A stretch of 17,546 nt of DNA from Oscillospiraceae bacterium (GTDB lineage Bacteria; Bacillota; Clostridia; Oscillospirales; Ruminococcaceae): contig JAHZAU010000030.1 of NCBI GenBank assembly GCA_019423755.1, positions 1 through 17,546 of the forward strand, given 5' to 3'. Below the pieces are notes generated by a model. It did not search any database. It worked only from the letters and a program-made list of their open reading frames with translations, and was not told the origin of the DNA. The position numbers and the translations under genes are program-made. Below, one piece after another: positions 1-6,925 of the stretch (positions are counted from its first letter, which is position 1; every line of letters starts with the position of its first letter).

Positions 1-2
1 TC

Positions 3-1610
3 GAGATGGGCGTGGGCGGCGAGAAGTACGAGCTGATCCTCACCCCGGAGGGGGACAAGGTCAAGCTGTTTGAGCTGATTTACTTCCAGAAGCACGCCCC
101 CAAGGAGGTGCTGGAGCACTGGAACATCCTGGTGGGCCGTCAGCCCATCCAAAATATTGGTCTGCGCACCGAGGATGGATGGAATATCTCTGGGGATGAT
201 GTGCAGATCTGGCTGGAGGAACAGGGTGAAAACAGCTTCGCCATCTCCGCCTACTGTGAAAAACTGCTGCCCATGCTCCGGGAGGCGGAAGGCCGAGTCT
301 GGTGGATGCTCACCACCCTTACTGACCAAGTGCTGGGCGAGATCTCCCATATGTGGTATATTGATGACTTCAATGTGCTGGAAGAACCCAAGGCGGAGCA
401 GCCCTTCCTCCTGTCCAAACTGCCCGACAAACTGAAAGAAAAGGGAGCGAACCTCTCCACCGACCCGGAAGCCTATCTGAACAGCTATCTTGGCTACAAA
501 ATGGAACCCAACAAGGACCCGGAAGCCGACTGGCGGTTGGATGTAATTGCCGGTTCCACCAACTGTGCTCCGCTCATCAACGGCTATCTGAACGCTGACA
601 ATGACTTCATGGACGCACTCCATGCCGACGGCGCGGTGGCGGGCTTCTTCTGCTATCCTTTGGATACTCTGCGGGAGGAGGAAGGAACGGATAAGATCTT
701 CGACTTCCGAGATAAGCTGGAAGAAGTGTTCACCACCGGCGACGGCCCGGAGGTTCTCACCCTCACCGGCGGAGCTACCGGCCTTTTCTGCGGCTATGTG
801 GACTTCATCGCCTGGGACATTCACTCGGCGCTCCAGATGGCAAAGGAGTTCTTCGAGTGCAGCGACATCCCCTGGGCCAGCTTCCACACCTTCCGCCGGG
901 AAGCGGGCACAGTGAACCTGAAAACACCGCCCGAGGAGGAACCGGACGATGAGGATACGCAGGATGAGAAAGAATTCCGTAATCCCGAGGTCTACACCGA
1001 GGAGGAGATGGAGGCCGTCGAGGGTCACATCCAGCAGTATTTCGGCAAGTTTGAGAATGTGTTCCATGAGCTGTCTTCCCCGGACATCCATGTGGACATC
1101 TGCGTGGTGCCGCCCTCCGAGGAGCGGGACTACTACACCCTGGTCACCATGGGCATGGGCGCCCACCGGATGAATGTGCCGGAGGAACTGGCCGAATACA
1201 AGCTGGAGCGGGCGGAGCTGGCCATTGCGCTGCCAGGGAACTGGAAGCTAAGGCATGAGGACCTGAAGAATGAGCGGTGGTATTGGCCCATCCGCCTGCT
1301 GAAAACCCTGGCCCGCCTGCCCATTGCCAGCGATACCTGGCTGGGCTTCGGCCATACCATGGACAATGAGGATGACTTTGCAAAGGACACAAAGCTGTGC
1401 GCCGCCATTCTGACCGGTCCCCAGGACACCGAAGATGGCAGCGAGGTCTGCATCCTGCCGGGAGGCGAGGAGGTCAACTTCTATCAGGTGATCCCGCTCT
1501 ACCGGGACGAGCTGGAGTACAAACTGTCCAACGGCACAGATGCGCTGCTGGACAAGATGACGGGCATCTCCTTTGTGGTGGAGCCCGCCCGCCGCAATGC
1601 CCTCGCCTGA
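3..1610 (+). CDS. SUFU-domain protein, 5' end missing or at window edge
   Basis: The frame is open to the left edge. The first ATG (position 6) has no ribosome binding site in view, so the gene probably begins upstream; about 534 residues are visible. No signal peptide or membrane segment is seen. Roughly residues 335-534 resemble the Suppressor-of-fused (SUFU) fold. Its landmarks in order are DIHVDICVVPPSEERDYYTLVTMG, here cited by its core YYTLVTMGM, then AELAIALPGNW, WPIRLLKTLARLP, WLGFGHT, and the ending VNFYQVIPLYRDELEY. Bacterial SUFU proteins are often suggested to act as immunity proteins to polymorphic toxins. The N-terminal ~330 residues are not recognised; they are acidic and joined to the SUFU part by an Asp/Glu-rich linker (about residues 305-325). 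No toxin gene is visible here, so an immunity role is speculation. The gene stops at TGA and is followed by a terminator at 1709-1753. Confidence 0.8.
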   Translation, partial: EMGVGGEKYELILTPEGDKVKLFELIYFQKHAPKEVLEHWNILVGRQPIQNIGLRTEDGWNISGDDVQIWLEEQGENSFAISAYCEKLLPMLREAEGRVWWMLTTLTDQVLGEISHMWYIDDFNVLEEPKAEQPFLLSKLPDKLKEKGANLSTDPEAYLNSYLGYKMEPNKDPEADWRLDVIAGSTNCAPLINGYLNADNDFMDALHADGAVAGFFCYPLDTLREEEGTDKIFDFRDKLEEVFTTGDGPEVLTLTGGATGLFCGYVDFIAWDIHSALQMAKEFFECSDIPWASFHTFRREAGTVNLKTPPEEEPDDEDTQDEKEFRNPEVYTEEEMEAVEGHIQQYFGKFENVFHELSSPDIHVDICVVPPSEERDYYTLVTMGMGAHRMNVPEELAEYKLERAELAIALPGNWKLRHEDLKNERWYWPIRLLKTLARLPIASDTWLGFGHTMDNEDDFAKDTKLCAAILTGPQDTEDGSEVCILPGGEEVNFYQVIPLYRDELEYKLSNGTDALLDKMTGISFVVEPARRNALA

Positions 1611-1708
1611 GGCGACCTTTTCAGCGGGCAGGACTTGGATGAGGACACACTGCGGCCCGGTCCCCCACCGCCAGGATAACAACGCTCCCACTTTTTTCAA
1701 AAGGCAAC

Positions 1709-1753
1709 AAAGCTGCCTGCGTCAGAAGGGATTTCCGGCGCGGGCAGCTTTTT
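1709..1753 (+). terminator. Intrinsic terminator after the SUFU-domain gene
   Basis: AAAGCTGCCTGCG (1709-1721) pairs with CGCGGGCAGCTTT (1739-1751) with one G-T wobble, and a run of T follows. It lies about 100 bases after the stop codon. The 98 bases between hold nothing I recognise. The hairpin is followed at once by a second small structured motif (see the repeat at 1757-1780). Confidence 0.75.
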
Positions 1754-1756
1754 GCG

Positions 1757-1780
1757 TAGTTGGTGCAAAGCGCAACCAGG
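1757..1780 (+). repeat. Dispersed intergenic motif, copy 1
   Basis: TAGTTGGTGCAAAGCGCAAC sits immediately after a terminator hairpin. A near-identical motif (TAGTTGGCGCAAAGCGGCAAC) follows another terminator hairpin at 10697-10720. Both can fold around a central AAA. The function is unknown; it may be part of a genome-wide intergenic repeat. Confidence 0.45.
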
Positions 1781-1797
1781 TTTCCGCAGCTGCGTGC

Positions 1798-1826
1798 TTG
1801 AAGGGGCGAGGAATTTGGAATACAAT
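1798..1826 (+). promoter_or_regulatory. Sigma-70-type promoter of the Cys-repeat surface protein
   Basis: TTGAAG (1798-1803), a 17-base spacer, then TACAAT (1821-1826). The ATG of the surface protein lies 38 bases further on, behind a strong ribosome binding site (GAGGAGG, 1851-1857). Confidence 0.65.
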
Positions 1827-1864
1827 AGAACCATGGAAAATTGCACCCCAGAGGAGGAAAGACC

Positions 1865-4564
1865 ATGAAAAAACGACTGCTTGCGGCACTGGTCAGCCTG
1901 TGCATGGTAGTAGGGATGCTGCCGGGGCTGGCATGGGCCGACGAAACGACCGGCACGGACCTGACCCAGGCCCCCGCGCAGACCACCCCCACCGACCCGC
2001 CCGCGGCGGAGCTACAGGAGCAGTGCTCCTATAGTATCCTCTGTACAGAGGATACTATAAACCCTGACTGCTCGGTCTGCGCGGCGGACCTCTCCGCCTG
2101 CACGGGTGCGACCCCGGCTGCCTGCAGCTGTGAGACCCGCTGCGTCGAGGGCAGCGCCAACAGCGACTGCCCCGTCTGCGCGGCGGAGGGCGCGGATTTG
2201 TCCGCCTGCACGGGTGCGGCCCCGGCTGCCTGCAGCTGTGAGACCCGCTGCGCCGAGGGCAGCGTCAACGGCGACTGCCCCGTCTGCTCTGCGGAGGGTG
2301 CCGAGCTGGACAAGGTTTGCGTCGGTGCGGCTCCTATGCCGCCTGTGACGGACACCAGCGGCAATGCCAATGATGTGCTGGGGCAGGACCGATCCGGTGA
2401 GGATTATGGTTCCATGACATTGACCGTGCCGGAAAAATTAGATAAAAAGAGCAGGATAAAGGATATCTATTGGATTCCCGGTACAGCTGTGTTCACCATG
2501 AGCAGCAACTTGAGTACCCTGCTGCAGGCCCAGAAGCCCGAAAATATGACATTGACGGTGGAATTGAACTCTGAACTGATGATTGATGTATCTAAGGTTA
2601 CTTTGACCAGCGATGTGTTGGAGGCTTCGGATATTAAGTATGAGCAAGGGGTTCTGACCCTGACCTGTACCCTGAAAGAAGGCTGGGAAACAGCCGAGAA
2701 TACGACGACTACCCTGAACTGGACCGGAACCTTGGACAGCTGGAAATTCACGGAGGGCGGCAGTCTGGAAACCAAAGGTGCTTTCCAGGCTACGGTGCCC
2801 GGTGATTCTACGACAATTCAGGTGCTTGTGTCAGCCACACCCGCGACGACGAAAATGAGCAACGATGTTATCATTACTGCGGCAGACGTCATCGTTTATA
2901 TGGGTGGTGATCACGGTTACGAAGGTGTTGTGTCCGATGGTACCATTGTGGGCAGCAACTCTCTGCCGGAACCGGGATTTTATATTAGTATACCCGAGGG
3001 ATGGATAGAGAGTTGGCTGTATTTTAAAGAATCTGCCACCGGTAATACTTGGAACCTGGAGACTTATGACGGTACAGAGTATATAAATGTTTACAAGATT
3101 GTGCCTGCCAGTGGCCAGGACCGGCTGCAGGTGCAGTTTACCAACACGGCGGGAGAAACGGTCACCAGCGATCAGTTTGACGTAGGAGATGCCGTGAATC
3201 AGACGCTTGAAATGGACATCGACCAGGGGTTCGTGAGAACTATAACAGCGATGATAGATTACGGGCACGGGCAACAGGATAGCACAGAGGTAGTCACAGT
3301 TCCAGGTACGCTTACGGTGCGCGGTACCACCGCCAACGTGCAGTACAGTGCATTGAACCGGCCGGCGGCAGCTGGCAAGCCCGCTGTGACGGCCCCTGAG
3401 GGAACGACCTTTACCATCAACGATTCTAACGTGCAAGTCGTTTCCGATGATGGTGTGGCGCTGCTCTTTGATGATATCATCGAAAGTACCCAGAGCGAGT
3501 CCAACCGCAAAGACCTGATGGAAGATAAAGTCAACGAAGTGCTGAAAGACGTAACGGTACCTGCCGGTAAAACGCGCGCTTATGAAATGAAGTACCTGGA
3601 TTTGGTGGATACCCAGAACGGAAATGTCTGGGTAAAGGCGTCCGGCCCCGTGACGGTCAGCTGGCCCTACCCGGAAGGAACCGACCAGAATACCGAATTC
3701 ACACTGCTTCACTTTGAGAATCTGAACCGGGATATGGCCGCCGACGCTGTGGCAGACGCCATTGCCAACGCCACAGTAACCCCAGTGACGGTGACCAACA
3801 CGGAAACCCATATTGAATTTACCACCAACCAATTCTCTCCCTATGTGCTGGTGTGGAATGATGGCGAAGCCATTGGACCCTCGGAACCGGAAGAGAATAA
3901 GGGCGGCTCCACCGGGAATACCGACACAAGCTCCGGCCTGGATACCCCCGCCGACCCGGTCTATGACTTCTGGAACGGCGTGCGCCAGCGCATCCGGGAC
4001 GCCCGCCCCGGCGACACCCTGCAGCTCAGCGTCCCAAGCGGCTGGAAGGTGCCCTCCTCGGTGCTGCGCGCCCTGGCTGACCAGGAGGACCTGACCCTGC
4101 GCCTTCGCTGGCAGGACGGCGACAGCCTGACCCTCACCTCCCAGCAGCTGGAAGGCTTTGACGGGCAGGGCTACTTCTCCCGCAAGCAGCTGGCCCAGTG
4201 GGTGACCGAACCCGCCGCCCCCCAAAAAACCGCCGCCCAGACGGCGGAGCAAACGGCCCCGACCCCCAGCCAGCCCGCTCCCCAGCCCAGCACCCAACCC
4301 GGCGGACAAGCGGCCGCCCCGGCCCCCGAGCAGACTGTCTCCGCCCCCGAGACGGCCCCGGAGACCGAACCCGCCGCCCAGCCCCAGGCGGATACCCCCT
4401 CCCCGGAGGAACCCTCTGCCCAGGACACGCCCGCCCCGGAGGACACCCCCGCCCAGCCGGAAAGCGATTCCTCCCACGCCCTGCTTTGGGCCGCGGGAGC
4501 GGTGGTCCTGCTGGCCGCCGCCGGCACCGGCCTGTGGTTCGCGCTGGGCAGCCGCAAGCAGTAA
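1865..4564 (+). CDS. Secreted, membrane-anchored surface protein with Cys-rich repeats
   Basis: An 899-residue cell-surface protein of unknown ligand. The start at 1865 is chosen because GAGGAGGAAAG lies just upstream and the protein then opens with a classic signal peptide (MKKRLLAALV, hydrophobic to about residue 20, AWA cleavage site at 23-25). Residues ~54-155 are Cys-rich: a partial unit, two full 36-residue repeats beginning DLSACTG and containing CSCETRC and CPVC, and a partial unit. The middle (about 170-700) is beta-rich with no catalytic motif. Residues ~575-675 include VTVSWPYPEGTDQNTEFTLL and FSPYVLVW, a module I associate with Firmicutes surface proteins. Residues ~782-870 are a Pro/Ala/Gln/Thr wall-spanning tail. 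A hydrophobic segment at ~872-893 ends in GSRKQ. There is no LPxTG, so anchoring is by the membrane segment. Bases ~2400-3800 are visibly AT-richer than both ends of the gene. An adhesin or matrix-binding role is inference. Confidence 0.88.
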   Translation: MKKRLLAALVSLCMVVGMLPGLAWADETTGTDLTQAPAQTTPTDPPAAELQEQCSYSILCTEDTINPDCSVCAADLSACTGATPAACSCETRCVEGSANSDCPVCAAEGADLSACTGAAPAACSCETRCAEGSVNGDCPVCSAEGAELDKVCVGAAPMPPVTDTSGNANDVLGQDRSGEDYGSMTLTVPEKLDKKSRIKDIYWIPGTAVFTMSSNLSTLLQAQKPENMTLTVELNSELMIDVSKVTLTSDVLEASDIKYEQGVLTLTCTLKEGWETAENTTTTLNWTGTLDSWKFTEGGSLETKGAFQATVPGDSTTIQVLVSATPATTKMSNDVIITAADVIVYMGGDHGYEGVVSDGTIVGSNSLPEPGFYISIPEGWIESWLYFKESATGNTWNLETYDGTEYINVYKIVPASGQDRLQVQFTNTAGETVTSDQFDVGDAVNQTLEMDIDQGFVRTITAMIDYGHGQQDSTEVVTVPGTLTVRGTTANVQYSALNRPAAAGKPAVTAPEGTTFTINDSNVQVVSDDGVALLFDDIIESTQSESNRKDLMEDKVNEVLKDVTVPAGKTRAYEMKYLDLVDTQNGNVWVKASGPVTVSWPYPEGTDQNTEFTLLHFENLNRDMAADAVADAIANATVTPVTVTNTETHIEFTTNQFSPYVLVWNDGEAIGPSEPEENKGGSTGNTDTSSGLDTPADPVYDFWNGVRQRIRDARPGDTLQLSVPSGWKVPSSVLRALADQEDLTLRLRWQDGDSLTLTSQQLEGFDGQGYFSRKQLAQWVTEPAAPQKTAAQTAEQTAPTPSQPAPQPSTQPGGQAAAPAPEQTVSAPETAPETEPAAQPQADTPSPEEPSAQDTPAPEDTPAQPESDSSHALLWAAGAVVLLAAAGTGLWFALGSRKQ
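2030..2059. repeat. Perfect 30-bp palindrome inside a coding region
   Basis: TATAGTATCCTCTG, then TA, then CAGAGGATACTATA: each arm is the exact reverse complement of the other, with no spacer beyond the palindromic centre. It encodes residues ~56-65 (YSILCTEDTI) of the surface protein. The neighbouring repeats have CETRC at the matching place, so the left arm interrupts the normal Cys pattern. It is AT-rich in GC-rich surroundings. Confidence 0.95.
2087..2302 (+). repeat. Two tandem 108-bp (36-residue) coding repeats
   Basis: Copies at 2087-2194 and 2195-2302 are closely similar in DNA and protein. Each encodes DLSACTG, AACSCETRC, a short polar loop and a CPVC motif. A partial, altered copy precedes them (2021-2086), and the start of another (ELDKVCVGAAP) follows. 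Each full unit has five cysteines, which suggests disulfide or metal-stabilised mini-domains exposed on the cell surface. Confidence 0.85.
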
Positions 4565-4597
4565 CGCCTCGATAATGAAACCAACCAGATCGGAAAG

Positions 4598-4622
4598 AAG
4601 CTCCCCGCGCGGGAGCTTTTTT
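4598..4622 (+). terminator. Intrinsic terminator of the surface protein gene
   Basis: AAGCTCCC (4598-4605) pairs with GGGAGCTT (4611-4618) around the loop CGCGC, followed by six T. The 5' side shares GGAAAGAAGCTCCC with the hairpin at 10665-10695. Confidence 0.85.
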
Positions 4623-4691
4623 CCTGCCCAGGAGCACCGGCCCGATGGTGGAATATACTGGTAAAGCGGGGAGGCGAAAGGAGCGATCATC

Positions 4692-5420
4692 ATGTCCGAG
4701 AAAACCGCAGCGGGGCTGGTGGCCCACGCCAACCGCGCCCTGCAGGAAAACTGGTGGTACGTCTGGGGGACCTTCGGCCAGCCGCTGACCCAAAGCCTGC
4801 TGGACTACAAGGCCCGCCAATACCCCACCTACAACGGCGGCCCCCAGAAAACCCTCCACCAGAAGCACCTGGGCCAGACCGCCTGCGACTGCGTCGGCCT
4901 CATCAAGGGCTACTGTATGTGGGACAAGGACAAAGACAAAGCCATCTACGACCCCGCCCTGGACTGGAACACCGGCATGCTGTTTGACCGGGCCACCCGC
5001 CGGGGGCCCATCGCCACCCTGCCGGAGGAGCCGGGGCTTTGCGTGTATCAGAAAGGCCATGTGGGGGTCTATGTGGGGAAGGGATGGGTCATCGAGTGCG
5101 CCGGAGGCCGGGGAGCGGTCAAGACCCCCCTCAACGGGCCGGGCGCCACCCGCTGGACCCACTGGCTTGCCTGCCCGGCCATCACCTACCCCAAGCAGCC
5201 CACGAAACCGCCCGCGCCCCAGCCCGCTGCCTTTTCGGTGGGGGACCGGGTGCGGGTCCGCCCCGGGGCCAAAAGTTACCGCGGCGTCCCCCTGGCAAGC
5301 TGGGTCTCCGGCGGGGAATACACCGTCCTGGAGCCGCCCCAGGGCGACCGGGTGGTCATCGGCCGGGGAAAGGTGGTCACCGCCGCCGTCCGCGCCCAGG
5401 ACCTGACCCGCCTTTCCTGA
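4692..5420 (+). CDS. NlpC/P60-like cysteine peptidase, endolysin-type
   Basis: A 242-residue enzyme predicted to cleave peptidoglycan peptide bonds. The likely catalytic Cys is C67 in TACDCVGLIKGYC, the His is H123 in KGHVGVYVG, and E135 in VIECAGG may be the third residue. This order and spacing fit NlpC/P60 hydrolases. A Pro-rich linker (about 168-180) leads to a C-terminal SH3-like domain (FSVGDRVRVRPGAKSYRG through VVTAAVRAQDLTRL) that probably binds the wall. There is no signal peptide, as in phage endolysins that rely on a holin, yet no holin or other phage gene is nearby, so it may be a domesticated phage remnant. The start has GAAAGGAG nine bases upstream. A terminator follows, shared with the converging gene. 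Confidence 0.8.
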   Translation: MSEKTAAGLVAHANRALQENWWYVWGTFGQPLTQSLLDYKARQYPTYNGGPQKTLHQKHLGQTACDCVGLIKGYCMWDKDKDKAIYDPALDWNTGMLFDRATRRGPIATLPEEPGLCVYQKGHVGVYVGKGWVIECAGGRGAVKTPLNGPGATRWTHWLACPAITYPKQPTKPPAPQPAAFSVGDRVRVRPGAKSYRGVPLASWVSGGEYTVLEPPQGDRVVIGRGKVVTAAVRAQDLTRLS

Positions 5421-5436
5421 TAAACCCCTCAAACGC

Positions 5437-5469
5437 AAAAAAGACGCCCTCTCGGGGGCGTCTTTTTTT
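5437..5469. terminator. Bidirectional intrinsic terminator
   Basis: AAAAAAGACGCCC (5437-5449) pairs perfectly with GGGCGTCTTTTTT (5456-5468). It serves both the peptidase gene to the left and the converging YHYH gene, whose stop codon is only a few bases away. Confidence 0.88.
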
Positions 5470-5476
5470 ACAGTTG

Positions 5477-6001
5477 TTAGCGGTTTAGCTTTCCTTTTAT
5501 CCATCTATAGATCGATTTGATGATCCAGATTACTAGACCGAGAACCAAGCAGGCACCGGAAAGGGAGCCGAGCAAAATCAACGGAAGGATTTCATCCTTG
5601 TACTGCTGAAGTTGCTGTTTTCCTTTTTCAAGACCTTCTTCATAACCGTCTTTTTTGCCGTCATGATATCCGTTGCTCTCACCGATATTAAATCCATCGT
5701 GATATCCGTCATTGTATCCGCTCTGATAGTCGCCGCCTTGGGCGGAAGCAGGAGCACTCTCAAAAAAGCTGCTAAAGTCATACTGATATGTCTCATTTGA
5801 ATACTCGGTTTCATACGGACAAGACCCGTCGTAGCCGTGTTGATGGGCGGGGTAACCGTGATGATAATGGTATTCTCCCGTGGAGCGATCGTAATGCCCA
5901 CCGGCAGAATCGGTTCGTCCAGAATGAGCAAAGCCGCTAATGGACAGAACCAGCACCATTGCTACCGCAGCAACGGTGCAGAGTTGTTTTTTCATGTTCA
6001 T
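5477..6001 (-). CDS. Small His-rich YHYH-motif membrane protein
   Basis: 174 residues. I start it at the ATG at 6001 (MNMKKQLC): GAGGTG (6005-6010) is correctly spaced for it, and the signal peptide begins there rather than at the far upstream ATG. Residues ~6-24 are a signal peptide or N-terminal anchor. Residues ~30-55 carry GGHYDRSTGEYHYHHG followed by PAHQHGYDG, the YHYH signature, a likely metal-binding (zinc or copper) patch. The middle has Gly/Tyr/Asp repeats (YNDGYHDGFNIG, GYHDGKKDGYEEG). A hydrophobic helix (about residues 140-162) is followed by a Lys/Arg-rich end, so the tail is cytoplasmic. Base composition is clearly AT-richer than its neighbours and it is convergent with the gene before it, which suggests acquisition. 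Function unknown. Confidence 0.8.
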   Translation of the reverse strand: MNMKKQLCTVAAVAMVLVLSISGFAHSGRTDSAGGHYDRSTGEYHYHHGYPAHQHGYDGSCPYETEYSNETYQYDFSSFFESAPASAQGGDYQSGYNDGYHDGFNIGESNGYHDGKKDGYEEGLEKGKQQLQQYKDEILPLILLGSLSGACLVLGLVIWIIKSIYRWIKGKLNR

Positions 6002-6122
6002 ACACACCTCAAATTTACAAAAATACCACTGGATAGAGAACGGGAAACGTCTTATTTTCTCTCGTGCCAGCCGCTGCCGGGGCCGCATCCCGGGGCGGAA
6101 CGGAAGACAAATTGCCTCCCGC

Positions 6123-6150
6123 TTGATTTTGTTCCCAATCTAACTATAAT
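6123..6150 (+). promoter_or_regulatory. Promoter of the ABC transporter operon
   Basis: TTGATT (6123-6128), a 16-base spacer, and a perfect TATAAT (6145-6150). About 55 bases of leader follow before the ATPase start codon. Confidence 0.68.
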
Positions 6151-6205
6151 AGAAGACAAGAAGAAAATCAACACATTGTTGATTATACGGGAAGGGGGGA
6201 CCGGC

Positions 6206-6907
6206 ATGCCGTTTCTGTCGCTGGAGCATGTCGTAAAAGAATACCAAATGGGCGAGGTGGTCATCCGCGCGGTGGAGGACATCTCCTTTTCCATCGAAAA
6301 AGGCGAATTCGTCGTGATCGTCGGGCCTTCCGGCGCCGGCAAGACCACGGTGCTCAACCTGCTGGGCGGGATGGATACCGCCACCTCCGGCACCATTTTG
6401 GTGGACGGGGCGCTGGTGAGCGGCTACAACAAAAAGGAACTGACCAACTACCGCCGGTACGACATCGGCTTTGTGTTCCAGTTTTATAACCTGGTGCAGA
6501 ACCTGACCGCCCTGGAAAACGTGGAGCTGGCGGCGCAGATCTGCCGGGACCCGCTGGACGCCGCCGAGGTGCTGCGCCATGTGGGGCTGGAAGAGCGGAT
6601 GAACAACTTCCCGGCCCAGCTTTCCGGCGGCGAGCAGCAGCGGGTGGCCATCGCCCGCGCCCTGGCCAAAAACCCCAAGCTGCTGCTTTGCGACGAGCCC
6701 ACCGGCGCGCTGGACTACGTCACCGGCAAGGCCATCCTGCAGCTGCTGCAGGACACCTGCCGCCAGCGGGGGATGACGGTGGTGGTCATCACCCACAACA
6801 CCGCCCTGACCCCCATGGCCGACCGGGTCATCCACATTAAAAGCGGACGGGTGGCCGCTATGGAGCAGAACCCCCATCCCACCCCCGTCTCCGAGATCGA
6901 GTGGTAG
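6206..6907 (+). CDS. ABC transporter ATP-binding protein, MacB/LolD type
   Basis: The 233-residue ATPase powers the permease encoded 18 bases downstream. Visible motifs in order are Walker A GPSGAGKT (40-47), Q-loop FVFQFYNLVQNLT, ABC signature LSGGEQQR (139-146), Walker B LLLCDEP (D163, E164) with the D-loop GALD, and the switch His in VVVITHN. The FQFYNL and LTALENV sequences place it in the MacB/LolD/FtsE-like group, which works by mechanotransmission with FtsX-type permeases rather than by classic channel transport. The start at 6206 is set by GAAGGGGGG at 6191-6199 and the family's usual N-terminus; upstream in-frame codons overlap the promoter. The C-terminus has a short extension past the ABC core. 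Confidence 0.95.
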   Translation: MPFLSLEHVVKEYQMGEVVIRAVEDISFSIEKGEFVVIVGPSGAGKTTVLNLLGGMDTATSGTILVDGALVSGYNKKELTNYRRYDIGFVFQFYNLVQNLTALENVELAAQICRDPLDAAEVLRHVGLEERMNNFPAQLSGGEQQRVAIARALAKNPKLLLCDEPTGALDYVTGKAILQLLQDTCRQRGMTVVVITHNTALTPMADRVIHIKSGRVAAMEQNPHPTPVSEIEW

Positions 6908-6925
6908 CAGAAGGGGGGAATGGGT

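Noticed and set aside
4470..4564. LPxTG sortase anchor at the surface protein C-terminus
   Set aside because: No LPxTG or similar motif precedes the hydrophobic segment; only a membrane anchor can be supported.
4654..4659. TATACT upstream of the endolysin-like gene as a -10 box
   Set aside because: There is no acceptable -35 element at 16-18 bases; too weak to call a promoter.
4134..5504. Long minus-strand open frames opposite coding genes (also 6140-8101, 8609-10294, 13299-14849, 14931-16445)
   Set aside because: They are antisense shadows produced by GC-rich codons; the proteins are low-complexity Gly/Arg/His/Val-rich and the opposite strand has recognisable families.
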